The notes under the pieces are model-generated. The model was given only the letters and a program-made list of their open reading frames with translations. It was not told the origin of the DNA and made no database searches. DNA of 64,000 nucleotides from an uncultured Bacteroides sp. (GTDB lineage Bacteria > Bacteroidota > Bacteroidia > Bacteroidales > Bacteroidaceae), in assembly GCF_900547205.1 (NCBI RefSeq), contig NZ_URFY01000021.1, positions 1 through 64,000 on the forward strand, written 5' to 3'. Positions 44,595 to 53,043 of the stretch are shown here, piece by piece (position 1 is the first letter of the stretch; every line of letters begins with the position of its first letter). The translations under genes and the position numbers were made by a program.

Positions 44595-44602
44595 CAAATG
44601 TA
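44595..44602 (-). promoter_or_regulatory. -7 promoter box of pfkA
   Basis: Minus strand reads TACATTTG, a perfect TAnnTTTG match 30 bases before the pfkA start. Confidence 0.55.
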
Positions 44603-44665
44603 CAATAAAAAGTTGAAAGCTGTGTTTCAGGAGTTTTATTTCGTATGAAGAAAATAATAAATTGT

Positions 44666-45541
44666 TCAAATGACCTCTTTTATCTGCGCCCGGATATGAT
44701 TGTATATCTTTTCCATCAGCCATTTTGGAGTGGAAGTGGCGCCGCAAACTCCAATCGTTTCTACGTTCCGGAGTAAGGAGGGGTCTATCTCTTTCTCGTT
44801 ATCTATCAAATGAGAATTGGTATTCACCTTCAGGCATTCTTCAAACAGCATTTTTCCGTTCGAACTCTTTTTCCCACTGACAAAGAAGATCAAATCGTGT
44901 GTAGCCGCAAACTCCCGAAGCTTAGGCATACGATTGGCAACCTGCCGACAAATCGTATCGTAATATTCGAAAGTAGCTTCCGGTGAAATATGCTTTTTGA
45001 TGTATTCTACAATCTCCTGAAATTCATCCAGTGATTTTGTTGTCTGCGAAAAGAAACGGATGCTTTTACTGTAATCCAGTTTCTTTGCTTCTTCTGCTTT
45101 CTCAATAACAATGGCCTTTCCGTCCGTTTGCCCCACCAAGCCCAAGACCTCTGCATGACCGTTTTTACCGTATATCACAATCTGTTTCTCCTTGTTGCCC
45201 TCTTCAAGAAATTCCTGTTTGATGCGCTTCTGCAATCTAAGCACTACCGGACAAGTGGCGTCTATAATCTCTATATTATTCTCGCGGGCTATGATATACG
45301 TTTCCGGCGGCTCTCCGTGTGCACGAAGCAGTACTTTGGCGTTTCGCAGTTGCTTAAATTCATTTCGGTCGATGGTAATCAACCCCATCGTTCTCAATCT
45401 TTCCACTTCCCGGCTGTTGTGCACAATATCTCCGAGGCAATAAAGCTTTTCCCCCTTTGCCAATTCTTCTTCTGCTTTATGGATGGCGGTCACCACACCA
45501 AAGCAGAAGCCGGAACCTTCGTCTATTTCTACCTTGATCAT
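44666..45541 (-). CDS. ispH: 4-hydroxy-3-methylbut-2-enyl diphosphate reductase
   Basis: Last step of the non-mevalonate isoprenoid route, an iron-sulfur enzyme giving IPP and DMAPP. The three cluster cysteines are visible in GSGFCFGVVTAI, DATCPVVLRLQ and the late DTICRQVANRM; RAHGEPPE and GVCGATSTPKWLMEKI are further family motifs. 291 residues. It starts 26 bases after cmk, so both may be one transcript. The products feed the polyprenyl synthase encoded at 47234. Confidence 0.95.
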   Translation of the reverse strand: MIKVEIDEGSGFCFGVVTAIHKAEEELAKGEKLYCLGDIVHNSREVERLRTMGLITIDRNEFKQLRNAKVLLRAHGEPPETYIIARENNIEIIDATCPVVLRLQKRIKQEFLEEGNKEKQIVIYGKNGHAEVLGLVGQTDGKAIVIEKAEEAKKLDYSKSIRFFSQTTKSLDEFQEIVEYIKKHISPEATFEYYDTICRQVANRMPKLREFAATHDLIFFVSGKKSSNGKMLFEECLKVNTNSHLIDNEKEIDPSLLRNVETIGVCGATSTPKWLMEKIYNHIRAQIKEVI

Positions 45542-45567
45542 ATATTTATATTGAATCCGGCAACCGA

Positions 45568-46257
45568 TTATTTGCCTGTTTCTTTATTAAACTGTTCAAA
45601 CAGCCATTCTTTCTGCTGTTCAATGGTTAAATTTGTATTATCCAATAGCATAGCGTCTTCTGCTTGGCGCAGCGGGCTCACTTCACGATGCTGGTCGATA
45701 TAATCACGTTGCTTCACGTTGTTCAGAATATCATCGAAGCTGGCTTCCTGACCTTTGGCTTTCAGTTCATCGTAGCGGCGTTGGGCACGAACTTCGGGAG
45801 AGGCGGTTACGAAGATTTTCAGTTCGGCGTCCGGAAAAACCGTTGTCCCGATATCCCGTCCGTCCATCACAATTCCTTTTTCTTTTCCCATTGCTTGCTG
45901 TTGTGCCACCAATGCTTCGCGCACGAAGTCGAGGGCGCTAATCGGGCTTACTTTGGAGGAAACCTCCATTGTGCGGATTTTACTTTCCACGTTCACACCA
46001 TTGAGGTACGTGTCAGGGCGTCCTGTTTCCGGGTTCAGGCGGAAAGAAATATGGATATTTCCTATTTCATTTTTCAGTTTCTCCGTATCGATAGTGTCAC
46101 CATCGAAAATGCCATTCTCTATACTATATAAGGTGACTGCCCGATACATAGCTCCACTATCAATGTAGATGTATCCCACTTCGCGGGCAAGATCCTTCGC
46201 CATAGTGCTTTTTCCGCAAGAGGAAAAACCGTCAACTGCAATTATTATTTTTTTCAT
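45568..46257 (-). CDS. cmk: Cytidylate kinase
   Basis: Phosphorylates CMP and dCMP. P-loop IAVDGFSSCGKSTMAKDLARE, YIDSGAMYRAVTLY, the GIVMDGRDIGTTVFPDAELKIFVTAS segment and RRYDELKAKGQ fit Cmk; 229 residues. I start at 46257 (MKKIIIAVDG) because a perfect TAnnTTTG box on this strand (46282-46289) overlaps the longer alternative start at 46284. First gene of a likely cmk-ispH unit. Confidence 0.94.
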   Translation of the reverse strand: MKKIIIAVDGFSSCGKSTMAKDLAREVGYIYIDSGAMYRAVTLYSIENGIFDGDTIDTEKLKNEIGNIHISFRLNPETGRPDTYLNGVNVESKIRTMEVSSKVSPISALDFVREALVAQQQAMGKEKGIVMDGRDIGTTVFPDAELKIFVTASPEVRAQRRYDELKAKGQEASFDDILNNVKQRDYIDQHREVSPLRQAEDAMLLDNTNLTIEQQKEWLFEQFNKETGK

Positions 46258-46281
46258 ATGCTGTTTATCTGATTTGTCCGT

Positions 46282-46289
46282 CAAAGATA
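46282..46289 (-). promoter_or_regulatory. -7 promoter box of cmk-ispH
   Basis: Minus strand reads TATCTTTG, a perfect TAnnTTTG match 24 bases before the chosen start. Confidence 0.55.
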
Positions 46290-46414
46290 CGCTAATTTTA
46301 AAAATCAGCCATACTTTTCATCTTAAAAGCTGCGTGATAAGTATGAAAGAATTAAAAAAGTTAAAAAGTCGGATAAAAAGAAAGAAAGTGTGAGACCATT
46401 ATCTGAAAATGTAC

Positions 46415-46422
46415 TATATTTG
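46415..46422 (+). promoter_or_regulatory. -7 promoter box of the tonB gene
   Basis: TATATTTG, a perfect TAnnTTTG match; the leader would be about 50 bases. Confidence 0.55.
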
Positions 46423-46478
46423 CCCAGAGAGACACATACGAAGACACTTTTTTATTAATCATTATATTAATTAAATTT

Positions 46479-47162
46479 ATGGAAGTTAAAAAATCACCCA
46501 AAGCAGATTTGGAAGGCAAAAAGTCTACTTGGCTGCTTGTTGGTTACGTGGTAGTGTTAGCTTTCATGTTCGTAGCGTTCGAATGGACACAGCGTGACGT
46601 GAAAATTGATACAAGCCAGGCAGTAGCCGACTTAGTATTTGAGGAGGAAATCATTCCTATCACCGAAACACCAGAGCAACCTGCTCCGCCACCACCTGAG
46701 ACACCGAAAGCTGCCGAGTTGTTGGAAATTGTAGATGATAAGGCCGAAATTGATGAAACAACTACTATTATCAATGAAGATAATGTCGCTCCGGTAGAGG
46801 TAAAATACGTACCGGTACAGGTTGTTGAAGAAGAGCCGGAAGAACAAACCATCTTTGAAGTTGTAGAAAATATGCCGGAGTTCCCGGGTGGACAAGCTCA
46901 ATTGATGGCGTACTTGGCTAAGAATATCAAATATCCGACTATCGCACAAGAAAACGGAACTCAAGGACGCGTTATCGTACAGTTCGTTGTCAACAAAGAC
47001 GGTAGTATCGTAGATGCGAAAGTAGTACGCAGCGTTGACCCCTATCTGGACAAAGAAGCCCTCCGTGTGATTAACACTATGCCGAAGTGGAAACCAGGTA
47101 TGCAGCGTGGTAAAGCGGTACGTGTTAAATTTACAGTTCCTGTAATGTTTAGATTGCAGTAA
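46479..47162 (+). CDS. tonB: TonB family energy transducer
   Basis: 227-residue inner-membrane-anchored protein that carries proton-motive energy to outer-membrane receptors. Single N-terminal transmembrane helix (about 18-37, WLLVGYVVVLAFMFVAF), a periplasmic stretch with the proline-rich EQPAPPPPETP, an acidic segment, and the C-terminal TonB domain (about 130-227) with VENMPEFPGGQAQLMAYLAKNIKYP, GRVIVQFVVNKDGSIVDAKVVRSVDPYLDKEALRVI and MPKWKPGMQRGKAVRVKF. Single gene ended by a perfect terminator. Its partners ExbB/ExbD are probably those at 49994-52389. Confidence 0.93.
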   Translation: MEVKKSPKADLEGKKSTWLLVGYVVVLAFMFVAFEWTQRDVKIDTSQAVADLVFEEEIIPITETPEQPAPPPPETPKAAELLEIVDDKAEIDETTTIINEDNVAPVEVKYVPVQVVEEEPEEQTIFEVVENMPEFPGGQAQLMAYLAKNIKYPTIAQENGTQGRVIVQFVVNKDGSIVDAKVVRSVDPYLDKEALRVINTMPKWKPGMQRGKAVRVKFTVPVMFRLQ

Positions 47163-47181
47163 TTTTGTAACACTATAAATT

Positions 47182-47209
47182 AAGAGGCTGCCGAAAGCAG
47201 CCTCTTTTT
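47182..47209 (+). terminator. Rho-independent terminator of tonB
   Basis: AAGAGGCTGC, loop CGAAA, GCAGCCTCTT followed by TTT: perfect 10-bp stem with a U-run. Confidence 0.9.
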
Positions 47210-47233
47210 ATTCATCAAACTTCCTTATTCATC

Positions 47234-48208
47234 ATGTTTACAGCTTCTCAATTACTTGATAAGATAAATAATCATATTTCTGAAATTCAGTTTACACGAA
47301 CACCGAAAGGGCTCTATGAACCAATTGAATACATCCTCTCTCTAGGTGGAAAACGGATACGTCCTGTGTTGATGTTGATGGCATACAACCTGTATCGCGA
47401 GGATATTACATCGATATATGATCCTGCTACTGCTATCGAGGTGTACCACAATCATACATTGCTGCATGATGACTTGATGGACCGTTCGGATATGCGCCGG
47501 GGAAAGCCGACTGTGCATAAAGTATGGAATGACAATACGGCTGTGCTGTCGGGAGATGCCATGTTGATTCTGGCATTTCGCTACATGACGGCTTGTCCGT
47601 CGGAATATCTTAAAGAAGTGATGGACTTATTCAGCTTGACTACGCTCGAAATTTGCGAAGGTCAGCAGTTGGATATGGAATTTGAAACCCGCGATGATGT
47701 CACCGAAGATGAATATATTGAAATGATTCGCCTGAAAACGGCTGTGCTGCTTGCTGCCAGCCTTAAAATCGGAGCTATACTGGCAGGAGCCTCTACCAAA
47801 GATGCGGAGAATCTGTATAATTTTGGTATGCAGATTGGAGTCGCATTCCAGTTGCAGGATGATTTGCTTGACGTTTACGGCGACCCGGAAGTGTTCGGGA
47901 AGAAAATAGGTGGAGATATCCTTTGCAAGAAGAAAACATATATGCTTATTAAAGCACTGAATCGTGCGGACGAGAAACAACAGGAAGAGTTAGGCCGCTG
48001 GATTAATGCAGAAGCATTTCAACCTTCCGAAAAAATTGAAGCAGTGACCGAGCTATATAATCAGCTCGATATTCGCAATGTCTGCGAAAACAAGATGCGC
48101 GAATATTACACACTCGCAATGGAAAGCCTTTCAGCGGTAACTGTGCCCGAAGAAAAGAAGAAGGAACTAAAGGATTTGGTGAAGGTGCTGATGTATCGTG
48201 AAATGTAG
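47234..48208 (+). CDS. Polyprenyl (all-trans) diphosphate synthase
   Basis: Condenses IPP onto allylic diphosphates, giving the side chain of menaquinone or related lipids. 324 residues with both aspartate-rich motifs: DDLMD in HNHTLLHDDLMDRSDMRRGKPTVHKVW and DDLLD in VAFQLQDDLLDVYGDPEVFGKKIGGDI, plus GGKRIRPVLMLMAYNLY near the N terminus. Chain length cannot be decided from the sequence; octaprenyl-type is a common label. It starts a run with the unknown gene at 48224 and tatD. Confidence 0.9.
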   Translation: MFTASQLLDKINNHISEIQFTRTPKGLYEPIEYILSLGGKRIRPVLMLMAYNLYREDITSIYDPATAIEVYHNHTLLHDDLMDRSDMRRGKPTVHKVWNDNTAVLSGDAMLILAFRYMTACPSEYLKEVMDLFSLTTLEICEGQQLDMEFETRDDVTEDEYIEMIRLKTAVLLAASLKIGAILAGASTKDAENLYNFGMQIGVAFQLQDDLLDVYGDPEVFGKKIGGDILCKKKTYMLIKALNRADEKQQEELGRWINAEAFQPSEKIEAVTELYNQLDIRNVCENKMREYYTLAMESLSAVTVPEEKKKELKDLVKVLMYREM

Positions 48209-48223
48209 TAAAAACTTTGAAAT

Positions 48224-48940
48224 ATGCCATACAGACGATTACCAAATACAGATCAAGCAAGAGTTCGGGCGCTGAAAGCAGCGGTCGAAAAGGGAGATAT
48301 GTATAATGTACGCGAGTTGGCTATTTCTCTTAAAACATTGTTCGAAGCGCGCAATTTCCTGCAAAGATTTGAAGCGGCGCAGATTTATTATATGCAATGC
48401 TATGAAAATCAGTCACGTGCCAGCAGGAAACATCAGGCAAATGTGAAGACTGCGCGGCTCTATATCTCGCATTTTATACAGGTGTTGAACTTAGCCGTGT
48501 TGCGTGATGAAATAAAACCCGTGCATAAAGAAATGTATGGGTTGCCCGAAGCAAATATTGTTCCTGACTTACTGGGCGAAGCCGCACTGGTGGAGTGGGG
48601 GAAGAAGATCATTGCCGGAGAGCAAAAAAGAACTGCCCAAGGGGGCATACCTATTTATAACCCTACTATTGCACGCGTGAAAGTGCACTATGATATATTT
48701 TTAGATAGTTATGAACGTCAGAAGAATTATCAGGTATTGACAAACCGGAGTCTTGACGAGCTGGCTTCCATGCGCAGCCGCGCCGACGAATTGATATTGG
48801 ATATCTGGAATCAAGTAGAAGCTAAATATCAGGAGGTGATTCCAAATGATGCCAGACTCGATAAATGTCGTGATTACGGACTGATATATTATTATCGTTC
48901 CAACGAAAAAGTAAAAGAAGAAAACGAATTATCATGCTGA
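48224..48940 (+). CDS. Conserved protein of unknown function
   Basis: 238-residue soluble, helix-rich protein without signal peptide or membrane segment. I do not recognise a catalytic motif. It starts MPYRRLPNTDQARVRALKAAVEKGD and has a highly charged central part with many Arg/Lys residues (YENQSRASRKHQANVKTARLYISHFIQVLNLAVLR). I believe such proteins are conserved in Bacteroidales, but no function is known to me. It overlaps tatD by seven bases (48934-48940) and follows the polyprenyl synthase by 15, so co-expression with both is likely. Confidence 0.8.
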   Translation: MPYRRLPNTDQARVRALKAAVEKGDMYNVRELAISLKTLFEARNFLQRFEAAQIYYMQCYENQSRASRKHQANVKTARLYISHFIQVLNLAVLRDEIKPVHKEMYGLPEANIVPDLLGEAALVEWGKKIIAGEQKRTAQGGIPIYNPTIARVKVHYDIFLDSYERQKNYQVLTNRSLDELASMRSRADELILDIWNQVEAKYQEVIPNDARLDKCRDYGLIYYYRSNEKVKEENELSC

Positions 48941-49710
48941 TAGATACTCATTCTCATCTTTTTTTAGAGGAGTTTACCGAAGATTTGCCGCAAGTGATGG
49001 AACGTGCACGCAAAGCAGGCGTCTCTTATATCTTTATGCCCAACATTGATAGTACTACTATTGAATCCATGCTGTCGGTTTGTAATGCCTATCTGGGTTT
49101 TTGCTATCCGATGATTGGACTGCACCCCACCTCGGTCAACGAAACTTACGAACGGGAACTGGAAACTGTTTACGAACGATTGTCGGTTCCCAACAACTTT
49201 GTGGCTATCGGAGAAATAGGACTCGATCTTTACTGGGACAAGACTTTCCTGAAAGAGCAACTGCTGGCTTTTGAAAAACAGATAGAATGGGCGCTAGAAT
49301 TCAACCTGCCGATTGTGATTCATTCCAGAGAAGCATTTGACTATATATATAAGGTAATGGAGCCCTATAAAAATACGTCGTTGAGCGGCATATTTCATAG
49401 TTTCACCGGAACCCAGGAAGAAGCTGCCCGATTGTTGGAATTTGAAAGATTTATGTTGGGCATCAACGGTGTGGTAACTTTCAAAAAATCGACTTTGCTG
49501 GAGACACTGCCGACTGTGCCTTTGGAACGTATTGTGCTCGAAACCGACTCGCCGTATCTGACTCCGGTGCCAAACCGTGGGAAGAGAAACGAGAGTGCTT
49601 ATGTAAAAGATACACTTATCAAAGTGGCGGAAATATATCGGATGACCGATGAACACGTAGCGGAAGTCACCTCCGAAAATGCCCTAAAAGTGTTTGGAAT
49701 CCGCAAATAA
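48934..49710 (+). CDS. tatD: TatD-family metal-dependent hydrolase (DNase)
   Basis: 258-residue TIM-barrel metallohydrolase. Metal ligands are visible in order: DTHSHLF (first His pair), GEIGLDLYWD (Glu), PIVIHSREA (His), FHSFTGTQEEA (His) and LETDSPYLTPVPNRGKRNES (Asp). Family members are 3'-5' exonucleases acting on DNA, or proofreading enzymes; the exact paralogue (YcfH, YjjV or TatD) is not clear. Its start lies within the previous gene. It ends about 120 bases before tRNA-Ser. Confidence 0.92.
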   Translation: MLIDTHSHLFLEEFTEDLPQVMERARKAGVSYIFMPNIDSTTIESMLSVCNAYLGFCYPMIGLHPTSVNETYERELETVYERLSVPNNFVAIGEIGLDLYWDKTFLKEQLLAFEKQIEWALEFNLPIVIHSREAFDYIYKVMEPYKNTSLSGIFHSFTGTQEEAARLLEFERFMLGINGVVTFKKSTLLETLPTVPLERIVLETDSPYLTPVPNRGKRNESAYVKDTLIKVAEIYRMTDEHVAEVTSENALKVFGIRK

Positions 49711-49796
49711 GTTCCGAAAGGTTTTAAATTATATTAATTTGCAGTATTTATTCAAGATAAAAAAGGGATAATGCTTCTTGAAAAGAAAAAAAAGGA

Positions 49797-49804
49797 TACA
49801 TTTG
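49797..49804 (+). promoter_or_regulatory. -7 promoter box before tRNA-Ser and exbB
   Basis: TACATTTG, a perfect TAnnTTTG match 26 bases before the tRNA. I see no other such box nor a terminator between the tRNA and exbB. Confidence 0.5.
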
Positions 49805-49830
49805 TAGCTGAAAATGCGGGAAACCCATTG

Positions 49831-49918
49831 GGAGAGATGCTCGAGTGGTTGAAGAGGCACGCCTGGAAAGCGTGTATACGCCAAAAGTGTATCCGGGGTT
49901 CGAATCCCCGTCTCTCCG
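49831..49918 (+). tRNA. tRNA-Ser (anticodon GGA)
   Basis: Class II tRNA. Acceptor arms GGAGAGA (49831-49837) and TCTCTCC (49911-49917), D arm with GAGTGGTTGAAG, anticodon stem CACGC/GCGTG with loop CTGGAAA giving anticodon GGA at 49865-49867, a long variable arm typical of serine tRNAs, and T loop GGTTCGAATCC. The 3' CCA is not encoded. Lies between tatD and exbB on the same strand. Confidence 0.95.
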
Positions 49919-49993
49919 CTGAATTGAATGTGGAACGTGAAGTAAATACAATAAATAATAATCAATTAATTAATCTTAAAAATTAGACACACA

Positions 49994-50794
49994 ATGAAAA
50001 AGTTATTTGCAATTGTTGCTGTGATTGGGGCCATGACATTTGGCTCAATTCAACTTGCTCAGGCTCAAGATGCTCCTGCAGCAGATCAAACTGAACAAGC
50101 TGCTCCTGCTGCTGCTCAAACAGCTCCTGCTGCTGCTCCTGCTGCAGAAGAAGGTGGTATTCACAAGGAAATCAAAGTTAAATTCATTGAAGGTACTGCA
50201 TCTTTCATGAGTTTGGTAGCGATTGCTTTGGTAATCGGTTTGGCTTTCTGTATCGAACGTATCATCTATTTGAGTTTGGCTGAAATCAACACTAAAAAAT
50301 TCATGGCATCTATCGAAGCTGCTTTGGAAAAAGGTGATGTAGAAGCTGCTAAAGACATCGCTCGTAACACTAGAGGTCCTGTCGCTTCTATCTACTACCA
50401 GGGTTTGATGAGAATCGACCAAGGTATCGACGTAGTTGAGAAGTCAGTAGTATCTTATGGTGGTGTACAAGCTGGTTACCTTGAAAAAGGATGTTCTTGG
50501 ATCACACTGTTTATCGCAATGGCTCCGTCACTCGGATTCTTGGGTACTGTAATCGGTATGGTGCAGGCATTTGATAAAATCCAGCAGGTAGGTGATATCT
50601 CTCCGACGGTTGTTGCAGGTGGTATGAAAGTTGCCTTGATTACAACTATCTTCGGTTTGATTGTAGCATTGATTCTTCAGGTATTCTACAACTACGTACT
50701 TTCTAAAATTGAAGCTCTTACAAGCGAAATGGAAGATTCTTCTATCTCTTTGCTTGACATGGTAATCAAATACAACCTGAAATACAAAAAATAA
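49994..50794 (+). CDS. exbB: ExbB/TolQ-type proton channel subunit
   Basis: 266-residue inner-membrane protein that forms the proton channel powering TonB. After a signal-like helix (about 2-24, LFAIVAVIGAMTFGSIQLAQA) comes an Ala/Pro-rich segment (about 25-55, many A-P-A-A repeats), then a transmembrane helix (about 66-86), a cytoplasmic helical part (about 95-165), and two further helices (about 172-195 and 212-240) with the conserved GLLGTVIGMVQAF-like FLGTVIGMVQAFDKI and SPTVVAGGMKVALITTIFGLIVALI. The extended N terminus is usual in Bacteroidales ExbB. First gene of exbB-unknown-exbD-exbD. Confidence 0.93.
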   Translation: MKKLFAIVAVIGAMTFGSIQLAQAQDAPAADQTEQAAPAAAQTAPAAAPAAEEGGIHKEIKVKFIEGTASFMSLVAIALVIGLAFCIERIIYLSLAEINTKKFMASIEAALEKGDVEAAKDIARNTRGPVASIYYQGLMRIDQGIDVVEKSVVSYGGVQAGYLEKGCSWITLFIAMAPSLGFLGTVIGMVQAFDKIQQVGDISPTVVAGGMKVALITTIFGLIVALILQVFYNYVLSKIEALTSEMEDSSISLLDMVIKYNLKYKK

Positions 50795-50800
50795 TCTGAA

Positions 50801-51286
50801 ATGAGTAAGTTAACATATAGAATATCGTACTACACACTGTATGCGATGTTTGCTATCATACTAATCGTTTTGGCTCTCTTCTACATGGGAGGTGATGCTA
50901 CAGGCGATGCTTTGGTTCCGGGAGTTGATCCCGAAATGTGGCAGCCGGCTCAAACAAATGCCTTACTCTACCTGATGTATGTACTGTTTGGCGTTGCTAT
51001 TGCAGCTACTATTGTTGCTGCTTTGTTCCAGTTTGGAGCAGCTTTGAAAGATAATCCGGCTAGTGCTATCAAGTCTTTGCTTGGTTTGGTCCTGTTAATT
51101 GCAGTTCTGGTTATCGCTTGGGCAATTGGTGATGGAACTCCGATGCAGATACCAGGTTATAGCGGTACGGACAATGTTCCTTTCTGGCTGAAAATAACTG
51201 ATATGTTCCTTTATTCTATTTACATCTTGTTGTTTGTAACTGTTGTTGCAATCATCGTGAGTGGTATAAAGAAAAAATTATCATAA
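50801..51286 (+). CDS. Four-helix membrane protein of the Exb operon, function unknown
   Basis: 161 residues with four hydrophobic helices (about 8-28, 53-75, 88-108, 134-157) and a short charged C-terminal tail, GIKKKLS. Between helices 1 and 2 lies a periplasmic-side loop (GGDATGDALVPGVDPEMWQPAQ) and between 3 and 4 another (GDGTPMQIPGYSGTDNVPFW). I know of no function. It is placed between exbB (7 bases upstream) and the first exbD, so it may be an accessory part of the proton-channel complex. No similarity to ExbB or ExbD motifs is visible. Confidence 0.85.
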   Translation: MSKLTYRISYYTLYAMFAIILIVLALFYMGGDATGDALVPGVDPEMWQPAQTNALLYLMYVLFGVAIAATIVAALFQFGAALKDNPASAIKSLLGLVLLIAVLVIAWAIGDGTPMQIPGYSGTDNVPFWLKITDMFLYSIYILLFVTVVAIIVSGIKKKLS

Positions 51287-51321
51287 TCAATTGGGGTAAC
51301 TCAATTAAATAAGTTATAACA

Positions 51322-51915
51322 ATGGCAAGAGGAAAAAGAAAAGTTCCTGATATTAATTCGAGTTCTACGGCGGATATCGCTTTCTTGTTGCTGATCTTCT
51401 TCTTGATTACAACATCTATGGACACAGACCGTGGTTTGGCAAGACTTTTGCCTCCACCGCCCGATGATCAAGAACAACAGAATACTGATAAAATTAAGAA
51501 TCGTAATATATTAACGGTTTATCTGAATAAAGATGATGCTTTGATGTGCGGTGACGAATATATTAGTATTGATCAGTTGAGAGATAAAGCTAAAGAGTTT
51601 ATTGCTAATGCAAGCAACGCAGAAGACAAACCGGAAAAAACACAGAAGAATGTGGAATTCTTTGGTTCGTATCTTGTGAACGACAAGCATGTAGTCTCTT
51701 TGCAGAATGACCGTGGATCTTCTTATCAGGCATATATCAGTGTGCAGAACGAACTAGTGGCTGCATACAATGAACTGAGAGATGAACTGGCTGACGAGAA
51801 ATGGCATATGCCATATGCGGAATTGAATGATAACCAGCAAAAGGCTATTCGTGAAATCTTCCCGCAGAGAATTTCGGAGGCAGAACCTAAAAAATACGGA
51901 GAAAAAAAGAAGTAA
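51322..51915 (+). CDS. exbD: ExbD/TolR-type protein, first copy
   Basis: 197-residue inner-membrane protein with one transmembrane helix near the N terminus: SSSTADIAFLLLIFFLITTSM (about 13-33) contains the channel aspartate of the family (Asp17-18 region). The periplasmic part is longer than in E. coli ExbD (about 140 residues) and has LLPPPPDDQEQQ right after the helix and an insert rich in charged residues. Four bases separate it from the second exbD. Confidence 0.9.
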   Translation: MARGKRKVPDINSSSTADIAFLLLIFFLITTSMDTDRGLARLLPPPPDDQEQQNTDKIKNRNILTVYLNKDDALMCGDEYISIDQLRDKAKEFIANASNAEDKPEKTQKNVEFFGSYLVNDKHVVSLQNDRGSSYQAYISVQNELVAAYNELRDELADEKWHMPYAELNDNQQKAIREIFPQRISEAEPKKYGEKKK

Positions 51916-51918
51916 GTA

Positions 51919-52389
51919 ATGGGAAAATTTAATAAGACTGGTAAACGTGAAATGCCGGCATTGAATACTTCTTCGTTGCCTGACCTTATCTTTACTTTGT
52001 TGTTCTTCTTTATGATTGTAACAACAATGCGTGAGGTAACATTAAAGGTGCAGTTTACACTTCCGCAAGGTACTGAACTCGAAAAACTGGAGAAGAAATC
52101 GCTGGTAACATTCATCTATGTGGGTGAACCGACACAAGAATATCGCGCGAAAATGGGTACTGAAAGTCGTATTCAGCTCAACGACAGCTATGCTGAAGTT
52201 GGTGAAGTACAAGACTTCATTTTCCAAGAACGTGCAAGTATGAGTGAAGGTGATCAAGCTAAGATGACTGTATCTCTGAAAGTAGATCAAAAGACTAAGA
52301 TGGGTATTGTTACAGACGTAAAAAATGCTCTTAGAAAATCTTATGCTTTGAAGATTAACTATTCTGCTACTAAGCGTGGTGAGAAATAA
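51919..52389 (+). CDS. exbD: ExbD/TolR-type protein, second copy
   Basis: 156 residues. The transmembrane helix (about 18-36) reads LNTSSLPDLIFTLLFFFMIVTTM with the family aspartate after a proline, differing from the first copy's AD-IAFLL. The periplasmic part is shorter, ending in a basic tail (SATKRGEK). Two non-identical ExbD proteins in one operon suggest a heteromeric complex. A perfect hairpin ends the operon. Confidence 0.9.
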   Translation: MGKFNKTGKREMPALNTSSLPDLIFTLLFFFMIVTTMREVTLKVQFTLPQGTELEKLEKKSLVTFIYVGEPTQEYRAKMGTESRIQLNDSYAEVGEVQDFIFQERASMSEGDQAKMTVSLKVDQKTKMGIVTDVKNALRKSYALKINYSATKRGEK

Positions 52390-52407
52390 TTAGTTAGTTT
52401 TATATAT

Positions 52408-52448
52408 AAAGAAAGGGCGTCCAATATGATTTTGGACGCCCTTTCTTT
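52408..52448. terminator. Bidirectional terminator between the exb operon and the acetyltransferase gene
   Basis: AAAGAAAGGGCGTCCAA (52408-52424) and TTGGACGCCCTTTCTTT (52432-52448) are exact complements with a 7-base loop; the stem carries its own T-rich 3' side on each strand. Confidence 0.9.
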
Positions 52449-52454
52449 TAGCAT

Positions 52455-52991
52455 TCACTCCTTTACTCCGTAGACAACGGTATGCAGTTTATGCTTTATT
52501 GTTTCGTAATCCTTCTCCGGGTCTAAATCCCCATGGACCATTAAATACATAGGCAAGCAATCATCTCCAGGCTTATAAGGAGGTTGGTGATAGTCTTTCT
52601 CCCACAAAGTGAATCCTTGACGCTGATAGAAACTGATACGTCGTTTCGCCATTTCCTCTACCGGGCGTTCTACCTCCAGGACGATAGGTCGCTTTAAGAA
52701 ACTGCACAAGTATTCTAATGTACGTTTTCCATATCCTCCGTTGCGTAAAGCAGGGTTGGTGGCGAAGTGTTCGACATAGTAGAAGCGGTCAAAATCCCAG
52801 TAAGTGAGAAACCCGATAGGCAAGTCATCATCAAAGATAATGTTATTATAAAAGTTTCCTGTTCGGTCGGTAAATTCACGGAGTTCATCTAATTGCCGAT
52901 ATTCATCCGGTGGGAATGAGTCAATGAGGAGCTCTTCCATGAACTTGTAATGATGTAAGTCCGATGTTTTAATCGGTTGAAGCTTAATCAT
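52455..52991 (-). CDS. GNAT-family N-acetyltransferase
   Basis: 178-residue acetyl-CoA-dependent acetyltransferase. The acetyl-CoA-binding region EHFATNPALRNGGYGKRTLEYLCSFL (about 91-115) carries the R-x-x-G-x-G/A pattern, followed by IVLEVERPVEEMAKRRISFYQRQGFTLWEKDYHQP, the usual strand-helix-strand end. The C-terminal residues 160-178 are an extra charged tail. Substrate unknown. Stand-alone gene. Confidence 0.85.
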   Translation of the reverse strand: MIKLQPIKTSDLHHYKFMEELLIDSFPPDEYRQLDELREFTDRTGNFYNNIIFDDDLPIGFLTYWDFDRFYYVEHFATNPALRNGGYGKRTLEYLCSFLKRPIVLEVERPVEEMAKRRISFYQRQGFTLWEKDYHQPPYKPGDDCLPMYLMVHGDLDPEKDYETIKHKLHTVVYGVKE

Positions 52992-53043
52992 AAGGCTTGG
53001 GTTTTAAGTTTGACAATCATATATTTTTTAGGATGTTATTTAC

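Noticed and set aside
49771..49986. Open frames on both strands across the tRNA-Ser region
   Set aside because: They are produced by the tRNA itself and its flanks; the tRNA fold explains the sequence.
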